In this document: one piece after another, positions 35,011 through 47,000 of the stretch
How positions within the stretch are numbered: position 1 is the first letter of the stretch
Layout of the letters: every line of letters begins with the position of its first letter
From: Sipunculus nudus
Lineage: Eukaryota > Annelida > Sipuncula > Golfingiida > Sipunculidae
Reading direction: 5' to 3'
NCBI GenBank assembly: GCA_026874595.1
Contig: CM049306.1
Coordinates: 59,714,019 to 59,778,018 of the forward strand
DNA: 64,000 bases
Position numbers and translations under genes: made by a program
Notes under the pieces: generated by a model
Databases searched by the model: none
Seen by the model: the letters and a program-made list of their open reading frames with translations, nothing else
Told to the model about the DNA's origin: nothing

Positions 35011-38000
35011 ATTTGTTTGGACAAGTCCTTGTTTGGGTTCTGTTATGCATGCACAAAATTGGACCTCCAATCACACAGCCTTGTTATTGAAAAAAGACAC
35101 ACATGGACTTTGTTTACTAATGTCACGGGCCTGGCCAGCCAGTTTTATTCGGCAGACCAGGACATTCTGCTGCTGTAACCATATACTATTAATCTATGTT
35201 ATTTCGGTTTGTCAGGATAGCCTAATTAAAGTTAACCCAAAAAAAATATTTCCTGAGGTATATTGGTATTTTAGGGAGATGAATTATAGATGCTGGGCTT
35301 AAATACCTTAGGAATTATTTAATCGCTCTCACATACATGCCGACACATTATATACTGGTGTTCGCACAATAATAAAGAAGTCCAAAGTAAGTTTGAATAT
35401 TGTTAGAATACTATATTCACATTCTCCTCAAAGGAGGATCCAGCAAATGGCTTGAACATGCTTATTAATATACATTTATTGTTATCCAGGTTACCAATAG
35501 TTACAGGGGCACTAAAATACTCTAAATAAATAACAGTCAGCTGACTAATGGATAATTAAAACCTGTCTGTAATGAATTTACTAGCCTGCTAATCAATCAG
35601 TTTTCATCAGAGTACAACTATGCACATATATAGCAGTGTACAGTGACACTACAGTAATAAAGTTATCATTTTTATGTGCACTACCAACATGGCTATTTAG
35701 TCTGATATCCCATCAGTACCTCAATTCCAGTTTATAATATTAATAGTCAACAGCTTATACTTTTAGGGCTAATTCTCCTACCCACACCTCGTAGCACAAC
35801 TTTCCTTGCCACAGGTGGCACAACTACTTTACTGGCCAGAACTACCTTTCTGGTCACAGGTGGTACAACTACTTTACTGGCCACAATTACTTTTCTGGTC
35901 ACAGGTGGAATGACTTGTGGCACAATTACTTTACTGGCCACAATTACTTTCCGGATCACAGGCTGTGGCACACATCGGGTCACAAGCCGTGGCACAACCT
36001 GGGTCACAGGCTGTGGCACAACTTTCTCGGTCACATGCTGTGGCCCAGCTCCCTGGGTCACAGGGGCCATATCTAGGATATTAATTAGATTTTTGTAATA
36101 TGTAAACTACACAAGTTAAATGACTAAAGCCCTTTCAGAATATCGATTCCCATTCATTTAATGCCAGAATAAAGGCTTAGGGTGTTACACCTGAGTGGTT
36201 TACGTCAGGAGCTGACAGGACCAAAGTCGTCTGCGTTGGGTGTCGCCTCCTTTTATAGGGTCAAGCCTGTGACCAAAACTGTCCACATACCATGTGATCC
36301 TATGGCCAAAAAAGAGGTCGCGTACTATAGTGATTGAAACTTAAAGAAAACTATATGTTTAACTATTAACTAGTGATCGCCTGTTAAAACTTAGTATTTA
36401 CTATTATGTTTAAGAAACATGACAACATTTGAGCGTCAGTCGGGCCTTACAGGAGTTCAAATACCCCGCCCTGCACCCTGCAGTCAACAGCCAATCACAG
36501 AATGCATGAGTCAGCCCATATCACTACTCCGAAAATAGTTCCAAAATGTTGTCAACAAACACCGGTCAGCTGATGTCTTGCAACATGGTTTTCCCAGGGA
36601 TTAAACGGCTATTCATGTACATGACACATATCATTTTACCAAAAGAATTAATCTATGAGGTCTATTTAATGCCTGATCGTTAAGGTAAGACCTAAAGATC
36701 GATGTTTTCCCGTGTTATATTACTGAATCCCTCAATATCGCTCAGGTCGCTTGAGCTGTGGAAATACCATGTGCTTACATGAATTCATGCCGCCGATCCA
36801 CACATTACTTGATTATACCAATCCGACCTGGTAAAATAATGATAATGCAAGAGTTTATTACACTTTAGAATAATCATGATTATGTATAGGATCCCTAATG
36901 ATCCCAATCCTGACAGTTAAAACACGTACAAGTTACCGTTAAAAGACAACAATGCAACTGACAGTTCTTTAACATCCGCCGGTGCTGTCACTTTAAACAT
37001 GATATACTTGTGATTGACTGTACTGTCAATACAAGAAGTGATGACACAATTATCAATAGCTGTACCAATAAGGCAGAAAAAATGCTCGGATTAACACATA
37101 TATTGTAACTAGTTACAGTTATACCAATGAACACCCTAAATATTATATTATTTATTATGTTAACACTAGGAGCGGTTTCAAAAACCGTGACACTAACACA
37201 CTGAACCATAGCAAGATGTTAAACAGCCATATGGGAGGTACTAAGACTGTGTGATAGGATGATTTTGCTGGGAAAATTGTGTTAAAGCAAAACTGAAGTG
37301 TGAAAGAATAGGCATAATATTGCTCCTGCTTATGTCCCTTTAACTGTTTCACTGATATGAGGTGGTCGGATCACATGTTCTGGTGCTGGTATAACCCTTA
37401 TTATGCCTGTTATCACCTGAATTTCCAGGCTGCAGCACACATGATATGACACTTCATATCAGTGCCCATAGGCAATATATCTTAAACTGTGAGTTCTTAT
37501 GAACCCAACAATCAGTGAACTCAGTGACACAATGCCCCAGAATGAAATTGACAAGCCTCACCATTCATGTGACATCACTATGCTCTGTGACACGCTGCCC
37601 AGGAACGAAATTGACAACATACTGGGACCCTGGATGTGTGAAGGTCACTGTGTGTGTGTGCACTGTTGTGTTTCACTTGAGTTTTTTGTGAAATAAAGTG
37701 ACTGTACATTTTTGATTGTGTTGATAACAAGCTGGGCTATTTGATAAAAAATATTATGAACAGGCTTGTTCAGTATTGTGTTCCATATTGGCCTTCAGGC
37801 AGTTGTAATATGCCTCGGCCGTGTGACCCTGGGGCTGATATTGCTACCCAATACAAATGCAATACAGAACAGGTCAGTCAATAACATATCATTCTTAAAC
37901 ATGGTATAGTATGTGTGATGTGACATGGTGTTTCAGTATGTGAGGTCCCTGAGGAACTTCCAGGCAGAGCAGCCCCATCAACATGCTATATACTACACCT

Positions 38001-41000
38001 CTGTACTGACCTCCGAACAATTCTGGACCAAAGAAGATTTATTGGATGCCACTGATGGTAAGACTACCCATCGACAAGTATAGTAAAATATTGTATATAG
38101 TGAATGAGTCTACACAGAAATGCCAAGATTTATTACCAGAAAAAAAAAAGACGTCCAGTATCCTTTATACCTGTCAACCACCTGAAACCTCGGGTAATGC
38201 TGTTTCTTAAGGTCCATTGTAAATTAAGACATTTAAGTTAATGTTATGTTTCTTTTGTATCTAGAAGATCTTTATTAGTAATGTCCATGATGCACTCAAG
38301 TAAATAATAAAATTATAAATAGATTAAATAATGCCTGTCAGATTTATATCATAAGTGGCACAAGTATTGATTTTTTTCTACATTTATTGTACTTTACAGA
38401 TGTGAACATGGAATCTTTTATTTTCAGAGCTGACAGCTGAGCGGGTCCAGGCATTTATACCTCAGCTTTTGTCCCGCTTGTTCATGGAGTATTTGGTGTA
38501 TGGCAATGTAACTAAACAGGTACAGACATCATTCATTGTTTTTACTTACTAGAAACAAGGTACTTCCAAATTTAGAAAAAAATCATGTTGACTTTTTGCA
38601 TGATAAAATTATATTTACTGCAGAAGAAGTTAATCACCATTGAATTGCTTTCAAACTGACTACAGATACTTTGTTATACTGGAACACAAACTACGCTGTT
38701 ATCAAGACCAATGTCAGCCTTATCCAATTTTACACTTATTCATTCTCGTAACTTTCTTGGCCCCCTCAAGAGAGGGCACCTTTGTGGTAAAGAATTTGGC
38801 TAGAAATCTTAGAGTGGAAGGCGGTCAGATCGATATGTGAATCCCCAACCTTTGTCACAAGTACAGCACCCTAACACATTCAGGATAATGGACATCCATT
38901 TTCCTGTTGTTTACACAAAGAAACCTCATATGCATATGTACTGCATATGAATAAATAGAATGCAAGCTTTTGTTTCTTGTTGTTCGCAGCGAGCTTATGA
39001 CCTGGTTAGCATTGTGGGGGATGCCTTGGAGAAACACATGGGAACTAAACCTCTTTTGCCTAGCCAGCTTCGCCGGTTCAGAGAAGTTCAGCTTCCTGAT
39101 GGTGAGTGTGAACATAAACACCTGGTGGTTTAAGGTTTTGTTTATAGTCTGGTTTACTAATAATGTCAGTCATATACCTGTCTGTAAAATTTGCATTCCT
39201 GTGCTGTCAGGTCTGTTCATTCTCAAGATATAAGAATAAGAATATAATATAAGAATAAAGATATACTTTATTAATCCCTTGAAAGGAAATTACATCATGC
39301 CTGCACATCAATAAAAAGAGAGAACAGTAATCATTGTTACTCAAATACACTAAACACCACTAAAAATATTGTAAAATAGCATTTAAACTGATGATGTACA
39401 AAATAAATACATTACAAATATCTAATGATATACTAAAAACATAAAATACTCCATTAAGGCCAGACTTTTTTAATTTTTCGGTTTACAAACCCGCCTCCCT
39501 GCGATTTCCTCATTTCAGAAAAAAAATAAAATTGGCATTTTGACTTTTTTTCCTTTTATATTATGTCGCCGAATCCAGCACGGTTGTTGACAAATGAATT
39601 GTTTAGTGACCATGTGTATTAGATCACCTCAAACGTTAGAACTCTTATGATTGGCTAATAAGGTCACTTTCTTAATAACAGATGGAGGGTTTAAGCCAAT
39701 CAAAATAGGGTATCCTTTGGCCGTAAATGCATTTGATTGGCCATCAAGTAGTCAAAAGATTCAGCAGGGAAATTGAGAATTCTTGGAGAGTTTTCAAAGT
39801 TCGTTTTCTGCACAACAGTACATTTTCAAACCAGCGTTTAGGTCATATTTGTTAAACATATTTGTTATAGATAGATGTGAATTATAAAAGAAAATTAGTT
39901 TGGTTGCATAGCGGCTTTACCAGCTTGCCACTGTTAATAACTTGCTGGATATACACACAAATTTACTTCTTAAGACTAATTATTGCACTCAAAGTCAGAC
40001 GCTATTAATTACTGCGAATTGGCTAAGTTTCACAAGTTTACTCTTAAAAATATTATAACTTGTCAAAACTTAAAAATGTAGTCTTGTAAAGCTTAAAAGA
40101 AAATTACTGAACAGATGTAATTATATACTGCACGAGGTCGTCATGTACTCTTTGAAAACTCCAGGAATTCTCAGGGTTTCTGCAGTATTTCCGACTATCT
40201 GTAGTCTTAGTGGCGCAGTTTTATGTGAAGCGTTGCAGCGCGTCGGCTTTGCGGATATTTTCATAGTCAAAACAAAAGCAAGCTAAAATGAAAGCCATTT
40301 AAAATGCAGAAACTTTGAAAGGATTCATTTAATTGTTCCAAACGGATGTGATGGAAGCTTTGATGTGTATGGACGCCGAAAAGCAATTCCGGACTGACAG
40401 TGGCCAAGTGACGGCATTTAAAAATGAGGACGGTACGTTATTTCACACCCATGGTAGGAAATGCAGATGAATAAATAAAGATTATTAATACTTTTTAAAA
40501 TTTTAAAATAGTTGAATAATTCAATGTGATCTCCAATGGAAACCTCATTTTATTAGCAGTTGTTGTATATTCAAAGGACTGTCAGACATGCGCAACACCA
40601 AAAAGGAAAGGTCATGGTCATGAATCAAACAACTCGCTTTCCATGTTGTTGACATTTGATAAACAATAGGCGAATAGCTGCAAGTCGCATGTTGTCATTG
40701 TTATTGTCATTCACGACTGAAAAATAAAAACTGCAGTCTATCAAGCTAGCAGTGAATATTTAGTTTTCTCCTTGCATATCTGACAAAAAATATATTTTAT
40801 ATTTGTATAAGTGTTTGACTGGTCTTTAATTTGTAAAACTTTATAAAATAGGCAGTTCACTTGGCAGGGACAGTGACTGAATTTTTATTTCAGGTGTGTA
40901 TGAAATCATAAGTTTTACTTTTTAAACTTTTATTTGTCATTAATTTACCTTCAATGACATTTGAATGGCTTGAAATAACATGGCACACGCAAGATTCATG

Positions 41001-44000
41001 TTGAAAACTCAAGAGGATGATGATAATATTTTAATTTTTATATACAGTCGGACCCCGTTAATCCGGTACCATCGGGGATTAGGAATTATGCCGGATTATG
41101 CAGTTTGCCGGATTACGTATCAGGGACACCCACAGCTAAAAACACAAACCCAGGGAAGAGCAATATTTGCCGTATCTTGGATTATAATTAAAAATGATTT
41201 ATATTATGCATAAAGTAAAAATTGAGTGATAATAAAAGTAAATAAAACACTTCAAACAATGTGCAAATAAACTTTATTCAAAAGTTCCAGCAGAATGTAT
41301 CGATACAAAAAATAATGCAAATCGGAGGAATTACAGAATCATCACCTATATACAATGTCCATATACATTTTTACACAGTGTGACTAGTTTTCACCAGGGT
41401 AAATGACTGAGTTACTTTGCACTGAAGTATCTGTCCAATGTGCACTGCTTGTTGTCATGGAGAGCGGCTGAATTGAGTCTAGACAGCATGTCTCGCAGTA
41501 GCAGCAAATCCCGCTCGCCGAAATCCTAGGGCTTTGTCTCCGTGTATCTGACCATATCCCGCAGTCCCTGTCTGGCGATCTTAGCAGTTGGCGGCTGCTG
41601 TTTGTCCGGACTCGCGTCACACTCGTCCTCGCTATCATCATCGTCTTTCTTCCTGACCGACACAATATCCAAAATGTCCGCGTCACTAAGCATATCTCCT
41701 GTAGGAACACCGGAATCAACCACGAGATATTCATCCACGGTCAGCGTGTTTTCGATTGGTAGCTGAGCGACAACTCGGGCAAGCTCGGCAGTATCCGGCA
41801 GTGACGCAGAAGGGGGCGGGGCTGTCTCATCGCTGTTTGGGAGAATGACTGGATGCTTGAAACAGTTGGCGATAGTCTGCTCGCTGACCTCGTTCCAAGC
41901 CTGTCTTATGAAGTAGATTGCATCTTTCAAAGACGTTTTCTCTATTGCCCAACGGTCCTCAACTTGTGCAATCCAGTCCTTTGCCTGTATCTTTCTGTAG
42001 TGACATTTGAAGGTTTGAATAACCCCCGCGTCCAGTGGCTGTAACTTTGACGTGGTATTTGGCGGCAGATAAACCAGTCGAACATGATCCCAGTGCTGGT
42101 TTTTGTGAGAAGTGTGGTTGTCGACCAACAGCACAATTTTCCTTCCTTGAAGCTTCATCTTCCTGTTTATCTGGCTGACGTATTCTTCAAACATAGTGCT
42201 GACCATCCACGCTTTCTTGTTATTCTTGTACGTAACGATGGGCGCGGGGTCGAATCCTTTAAAGCAGCGAGGTTTAGCGGATTTTCCGATCACGATTGGT
42301 TTTAGTTTCTCAGATCCGTCCACATTTGCAGCAAGACCAACTGTCAGCCGATCCTTGCACTTCTTAGTTCCCTTGACTGGTGCTGTAGCAAGTGTTCTGT
42401 CAGGGCCTAGGCGGAAGAATAATCCAGTTTCCTCAAAATTGAAAATGTTGCAAAGACTGTATCCGACAAGTGCTGCTTGAACGTCACTTCGACCCTTTGA
42501 TTCGACTTGTTGGTCTACGCTCCCTGATTCACCATGCATGACGTGCTGTTTGATGCCACCTCGTGCTTTCATCCTATCTATCCATCCATTCGAGTATTGG
42601 AAGTCAGTGATCCCCAGTTGCTGTCCTAGCTCTTTTGCTTTTTCACGGAGAATGTCAGTGGAAACAATGGCTTCGTGGGCCACAATGTCTTTCAACCATA
42701 GTGTCAATGCCTCTTCCAGCTGTGGATGCTTGCCCATTTTCATCCTTTTCACTGTGTCTGTGCTTTCATCCATTTTCAGCCACTTGTCTTTGTTTGACAG
42801 TATGTCTGACACAGTCTGACGACCAATGTCAATCTTGTGTTCAGTAGCAACCCATCCCACGATGTCTCTCTGTGTCGCCTTTGGGTGTTTTTCTTTGTAG
42901 AGGCAGATGTCTCTCTTCAGAGAAACATTGATTTCACAGTGCTTTCGTTTTGGCATAGCTGGCGTATGTCAATGACGATAATAAATACTCTTTAATCACT
43001 GCAGTATTTATAGGCATAAAAATCTTTAATTATTCACTCTTTTTAGTTTGTTTGTTCTTTGAAGTCACTTTAAACATAATTAAATAGAATCAAAACAAGG
43101 AACAAACATAAAAACACAATGATTAAATCTACTCAACATTGACACGTTGTTTATGTTTGCAATCAACAAGCGAGACCAATACACCCTTTCATGTATGATG
43201 GGTCGACGCTTCCAACCAAACAATCATTCAGTCAAAGCTAATTAATTATCAGTTTACACCAAAACCGCGGGTCTGTTTGCTCTGCACGCACGACCGCCAG
43301 TGAGCCGTATGATGTTCACCGGCCTGGATGTCACAGCTAATTAATTATCAGTTTACACCGAAACCGCGGGTCTGTTTGCTCTGCCGGGCGTGCGACTTAT
43401 GCATGACCGCCAGTGAGCTGTTTGATGTTCACCGGTGGGGAAGTCACTGAGGCGTGCCGGATTACGTAGATGTTGTTTATCATAAATAGGGATGTTGGTT
43501 CTCGGTAATTGTGCTGGAGCCGGATTACGCAAAAAGCCGGATTACGACCTAAAAATATAATGTGGGAAATCCGTTCTCAAGAAATGTGCCGGTTTACGCC
43601 GAATGCCGGACTATCGAAGGCCGGATTAGAAGGGTCCGACTGTATTATTTTATATATTTTATACAGGTTTATATAGAGCCATTTAAATATGAATTTTATA
43701 ACCCAACTGTACAATACAGGATTCAGGAACACCAGTATCCAGGTTTGTTCCAATTTTTTTTTTTTTTTTCCTACCTCCTACCTATCACTTTTGTCAATCA
43801 TGTTCGTAAACCAAAGAATTAAAAAAGTCTGGCCTAAAGTAAGAAAATAACAGTTATGTTGTTCACCTCATCCTCACCTGTCCCCACATTCACACAACAA
43901 CACAAATAACACATGCTACTCCTTGTTCAAAATTCAGAGGCAAATGTTAAATAGTATTTCAATGGTTAAAAAGATCACTGCAGCTTTCTCAACTCTCTAG

Positions 44001-47000
44001 GGAGACTAGCACCCTGGCAGCCAAAATTTGTGCCAAGAGATTATTCTTTCTGTATTTTGCATGTCAGTTCCTTGCTCTCTCCTACAGCATAAAAAATACA
44101 AGAAAAGAATTGTTGGAAATCTTGGCTGTGGTTTTCAATCAATTTAATGAGATGTGTAATTGCAGAAGTTCCCTCTAATGATGCTGTGGTGACAGAATGC
44201 CTTATTATGGCTATCAGTTGTAACATTTTTGACTTAGAACAATACATTTAAATAAAGTGTTATAAGACCACCCGTGGCAGCGGTCAAAAGTGGTCAGAAT
44301 TCACAGGTGGTCTTATCAGACTGGTTAGTTCTAACCAATGTTAATGCTCTCAGTTTACTAAAGGTAGGTCTATAGCTGACTATAAGTCATCTGAGCGAAA
44401 GTCATGGTCCATTGTCCGTCCGTCTGTCCGTAGATGTGGCACGTTTTTAAACCATAAGACCTAGGAATCCAAAATTTGGCATAATGTTAGATGTCCCCAA
44501 GATCTCCTACCAAGCTGAAAACTGGGTCTTTGCGACTTCGTTTACTCGGGGGCCCAAACATAATGCATTTTGTAAAAAATCAGGAAAGATATTTGATCAT
44601 TTAACACAAAACATGTTAAAGCTAAGGACTTTTTTCCGGTAATATAACTTTAATTTATCAAAATTAAATTGTATACCCAAAATTAGTTCTGAATTTTTCA
44701 AATTTTATAAGTTATTAGTATAAATATAAAATTAGTACCTTAAATTTTGTCAACTTTGACCATGCCACGTTTGTTTTATGTGAGCACTGTTGATATAATT
44801 TTCATATCATGCACACATAAGGATTTCAGCTTTTTAGTTTAGAAAGCTGACAGAGATTGGCCAAAAATTGTAGCTTTTATTAATGTTTTTATGAGACTAT
44901 GTCAGATCCAGGCTCTCCCAAGCCCATCTTCAGTCACCTGTATGTTGACCTTTCAGCAAATTATGCACGCTTGAGGCGAGGCATACACTGGGGCAGCTAG
45001 GCAGCTTATGGCCAGCCACAGTTGATCCAGGTGTCCAACCCAACTCATCTAGTAGTTGTTTTGACCAACAACATAACAATAAGCAATACATTAATAAAAT
45101 TTTAATGGTTTTTAATAACAAATTAAAGAAAAATTAATAGAAAAGTAATTTGTTAGTTGATGAGTAACAGGAAATTAACTAGCAGTTACTGATGATGTAA
45201 GAATCTTGTATGGATGAATAGAATGTCACGTATTCCAAATAACACCATGCAGTCACCTGTGGTATTTTTCAGTTCAATTTTAATGAAAAAAAAAATAAAT
45301 CATATTATTCATTACTAATTATTAGGGATCATATGAAGGAAATTAATGATAGACAAAGATGTTGTTGATAATATTAATCTAGATTCCTACTGTGTCTAGT
45401 GTGTAGATTGATGTGAAAGTAGTCCAAAGTGAATATATTACATTTATTTTTTTTAATGTAAATAAAAGCCATAAAACCAGGTACTCATGATCATTATTTA
45501 AATTTGTGAATTTTGTATATTCTTGATACTCAACATCATTGTTTGACTAAAACTGAATAAATACCAGACATGGTGCGAATACTTTTACAAATGTATTTGA
45601 ATACGAATATGAATATGTACTCCATTATAAAATTTCTTGCGTAAGAATGGGAATTCAGGTAAAAATGAAATTATTTGTTTACCAGTCAAAATGTATTCAT
45701 GAATGCATTCATGAATATATTCTATAATATTATTTTAATAATCATTTCAGTTATATTTTATTTTAAAAAATCATATTATTCTTATTATTATTAATAAAAA
45801 TTATACTTGGCACAATATTTGTTATTAAATTTTAATAAATAGTTAAACTGTTATATTATATGTGCTGCTTATAAGTTATATGGCCAAGTCAAAATCTGTG
45901 TGACAATAGCACTCCATTTGTTAATAAAATAAATGAAATCAATCCTCTTCCCTGTCTCCAAAGATACTATCAAAATCATACATAAGCTAAACACCAACAA
46001 CTCATAATACAGCCTATATTTATTACCACACAAAACATGCATGTGCCTCATTGCCAAATCATATTTTTTTATCATATATAACCGCTGAGCGCCATGACCC
46101 ATGGGTCCCTTGTTTCTATATTTCCAGGTTGTCACTATGTGTACAACAAGACCAATTATGTACACAAGAGTTCCAGTCTGGAGGTGTACTATCAGTGCAG
46201 CACGCAGGAGAAACACATGAACATGCTGCTGGAGCTGTTCTGTCAGATCATCAGCGAGCCTTGCTTTGACATACTACGTACTCAGGAACAACTAGGTATG
46301 TGCAGACCAGCGTTTTCATTTTATTTATTGCATAATCTCAAATATTACCAATACCTTAATAGCAGTTTGAGTTGATTATTTTGATAATTGGTCATTTTTC
46401 TTTGTAATCTATTAAATTGGTAGCATTTTCATGTAATTGACCTAACTACCATAGCTCTTATGCTCCGCCCCTTTGACCTAATTATGCAAATGAGCACCAA
46501 AAATGCTCTGACACAGAAGGCTTTCCATGTCTATGGTTACAAGAGCTGTTTGTAAGATAAAAGTGACCTAGCAAAGGTTGGTTGTGTATGACTTCTAACT
46601 GACTGATGTCATTAGCTGGAGATGGAATTGCTTGTTTATATCTCTGTTCTCCAGTGATGAATATATCACAATCATTTTGAAGTGTTTTGTCATATTTTAG
46701 ACTTTTATTACAAATTCAGTGCAATGTAAGACATTATTTCAGTGGTCAGTGTGAGGAATAGCTTCTGCAACCCTTTGGGCTATAAATACTGTCTCGTATG
46801 TATAAAAAATATTATCCTAGAACAAAATGTGGCCATGGGTACTGGTGCAGACTATACAAGTTCCGGTTGATTTTGAGAGTCACCCAATTAATGCAAATTT
46901 TGCACATGTCAGGTGATTTACTGTTTACATTGCCAACAGTGACCTCATCAGTTCATTGCAACTGCTCTGCTAATGATTATTCATTTAATGAATATTCCAT

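Larger units (their letters stand above)
39457..43835. mobile_element. Outer inverted-repeat DNA element holding a Tigger insertion (intron 21)
   Basis: Ends AGGCCAGACTTTTTTAATT at left and the inverse AATTAAAAAAGTCTGGCCT at right. Inverted repeats extend to about 36 bp with mismatches (GGTTTACAAAC/GTTCGTAAACC). Without the Tigger it is about 1.8 kb. Flanks TTA and AAA give no clean target duplication, so the superfamily is undetermined. No transposase was recognised. A short open stretch at 40348-40470 ([13 protein letters not shown]...) is unassigned. Confidence 0.6.
39232..44252. repeat. LINE/SINE 3'-tail-like repeat split by a nested transposon pair
   Basis: 39232-39456 contains AAGATATACTTTATTAATCC with GAAAGGAAATTACATCA, a common non-LTR 3' tail seen here in reverse. 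The sequence resumes at 43836 after the inverted-repeat element and runs to about 44250 without a clear frame. The continuity across the insertion is inferred. Confidence 0.35.

Noticed and set aside
35747-36070. 107-codon minus-strand frame as a protein-coding gene
   Set aside because: It coincides with a minisatellite in a probable LTR and has no domain. Kept only as an observation.
40348-43745. Spliced gene inside the outer element of intron 21 ([11 protein letters not shown]... joined to [12 protein letters not shown]...)
   Set aside because: Both pieces have plausible splice sites, but the phases do not match and no family is recognised.
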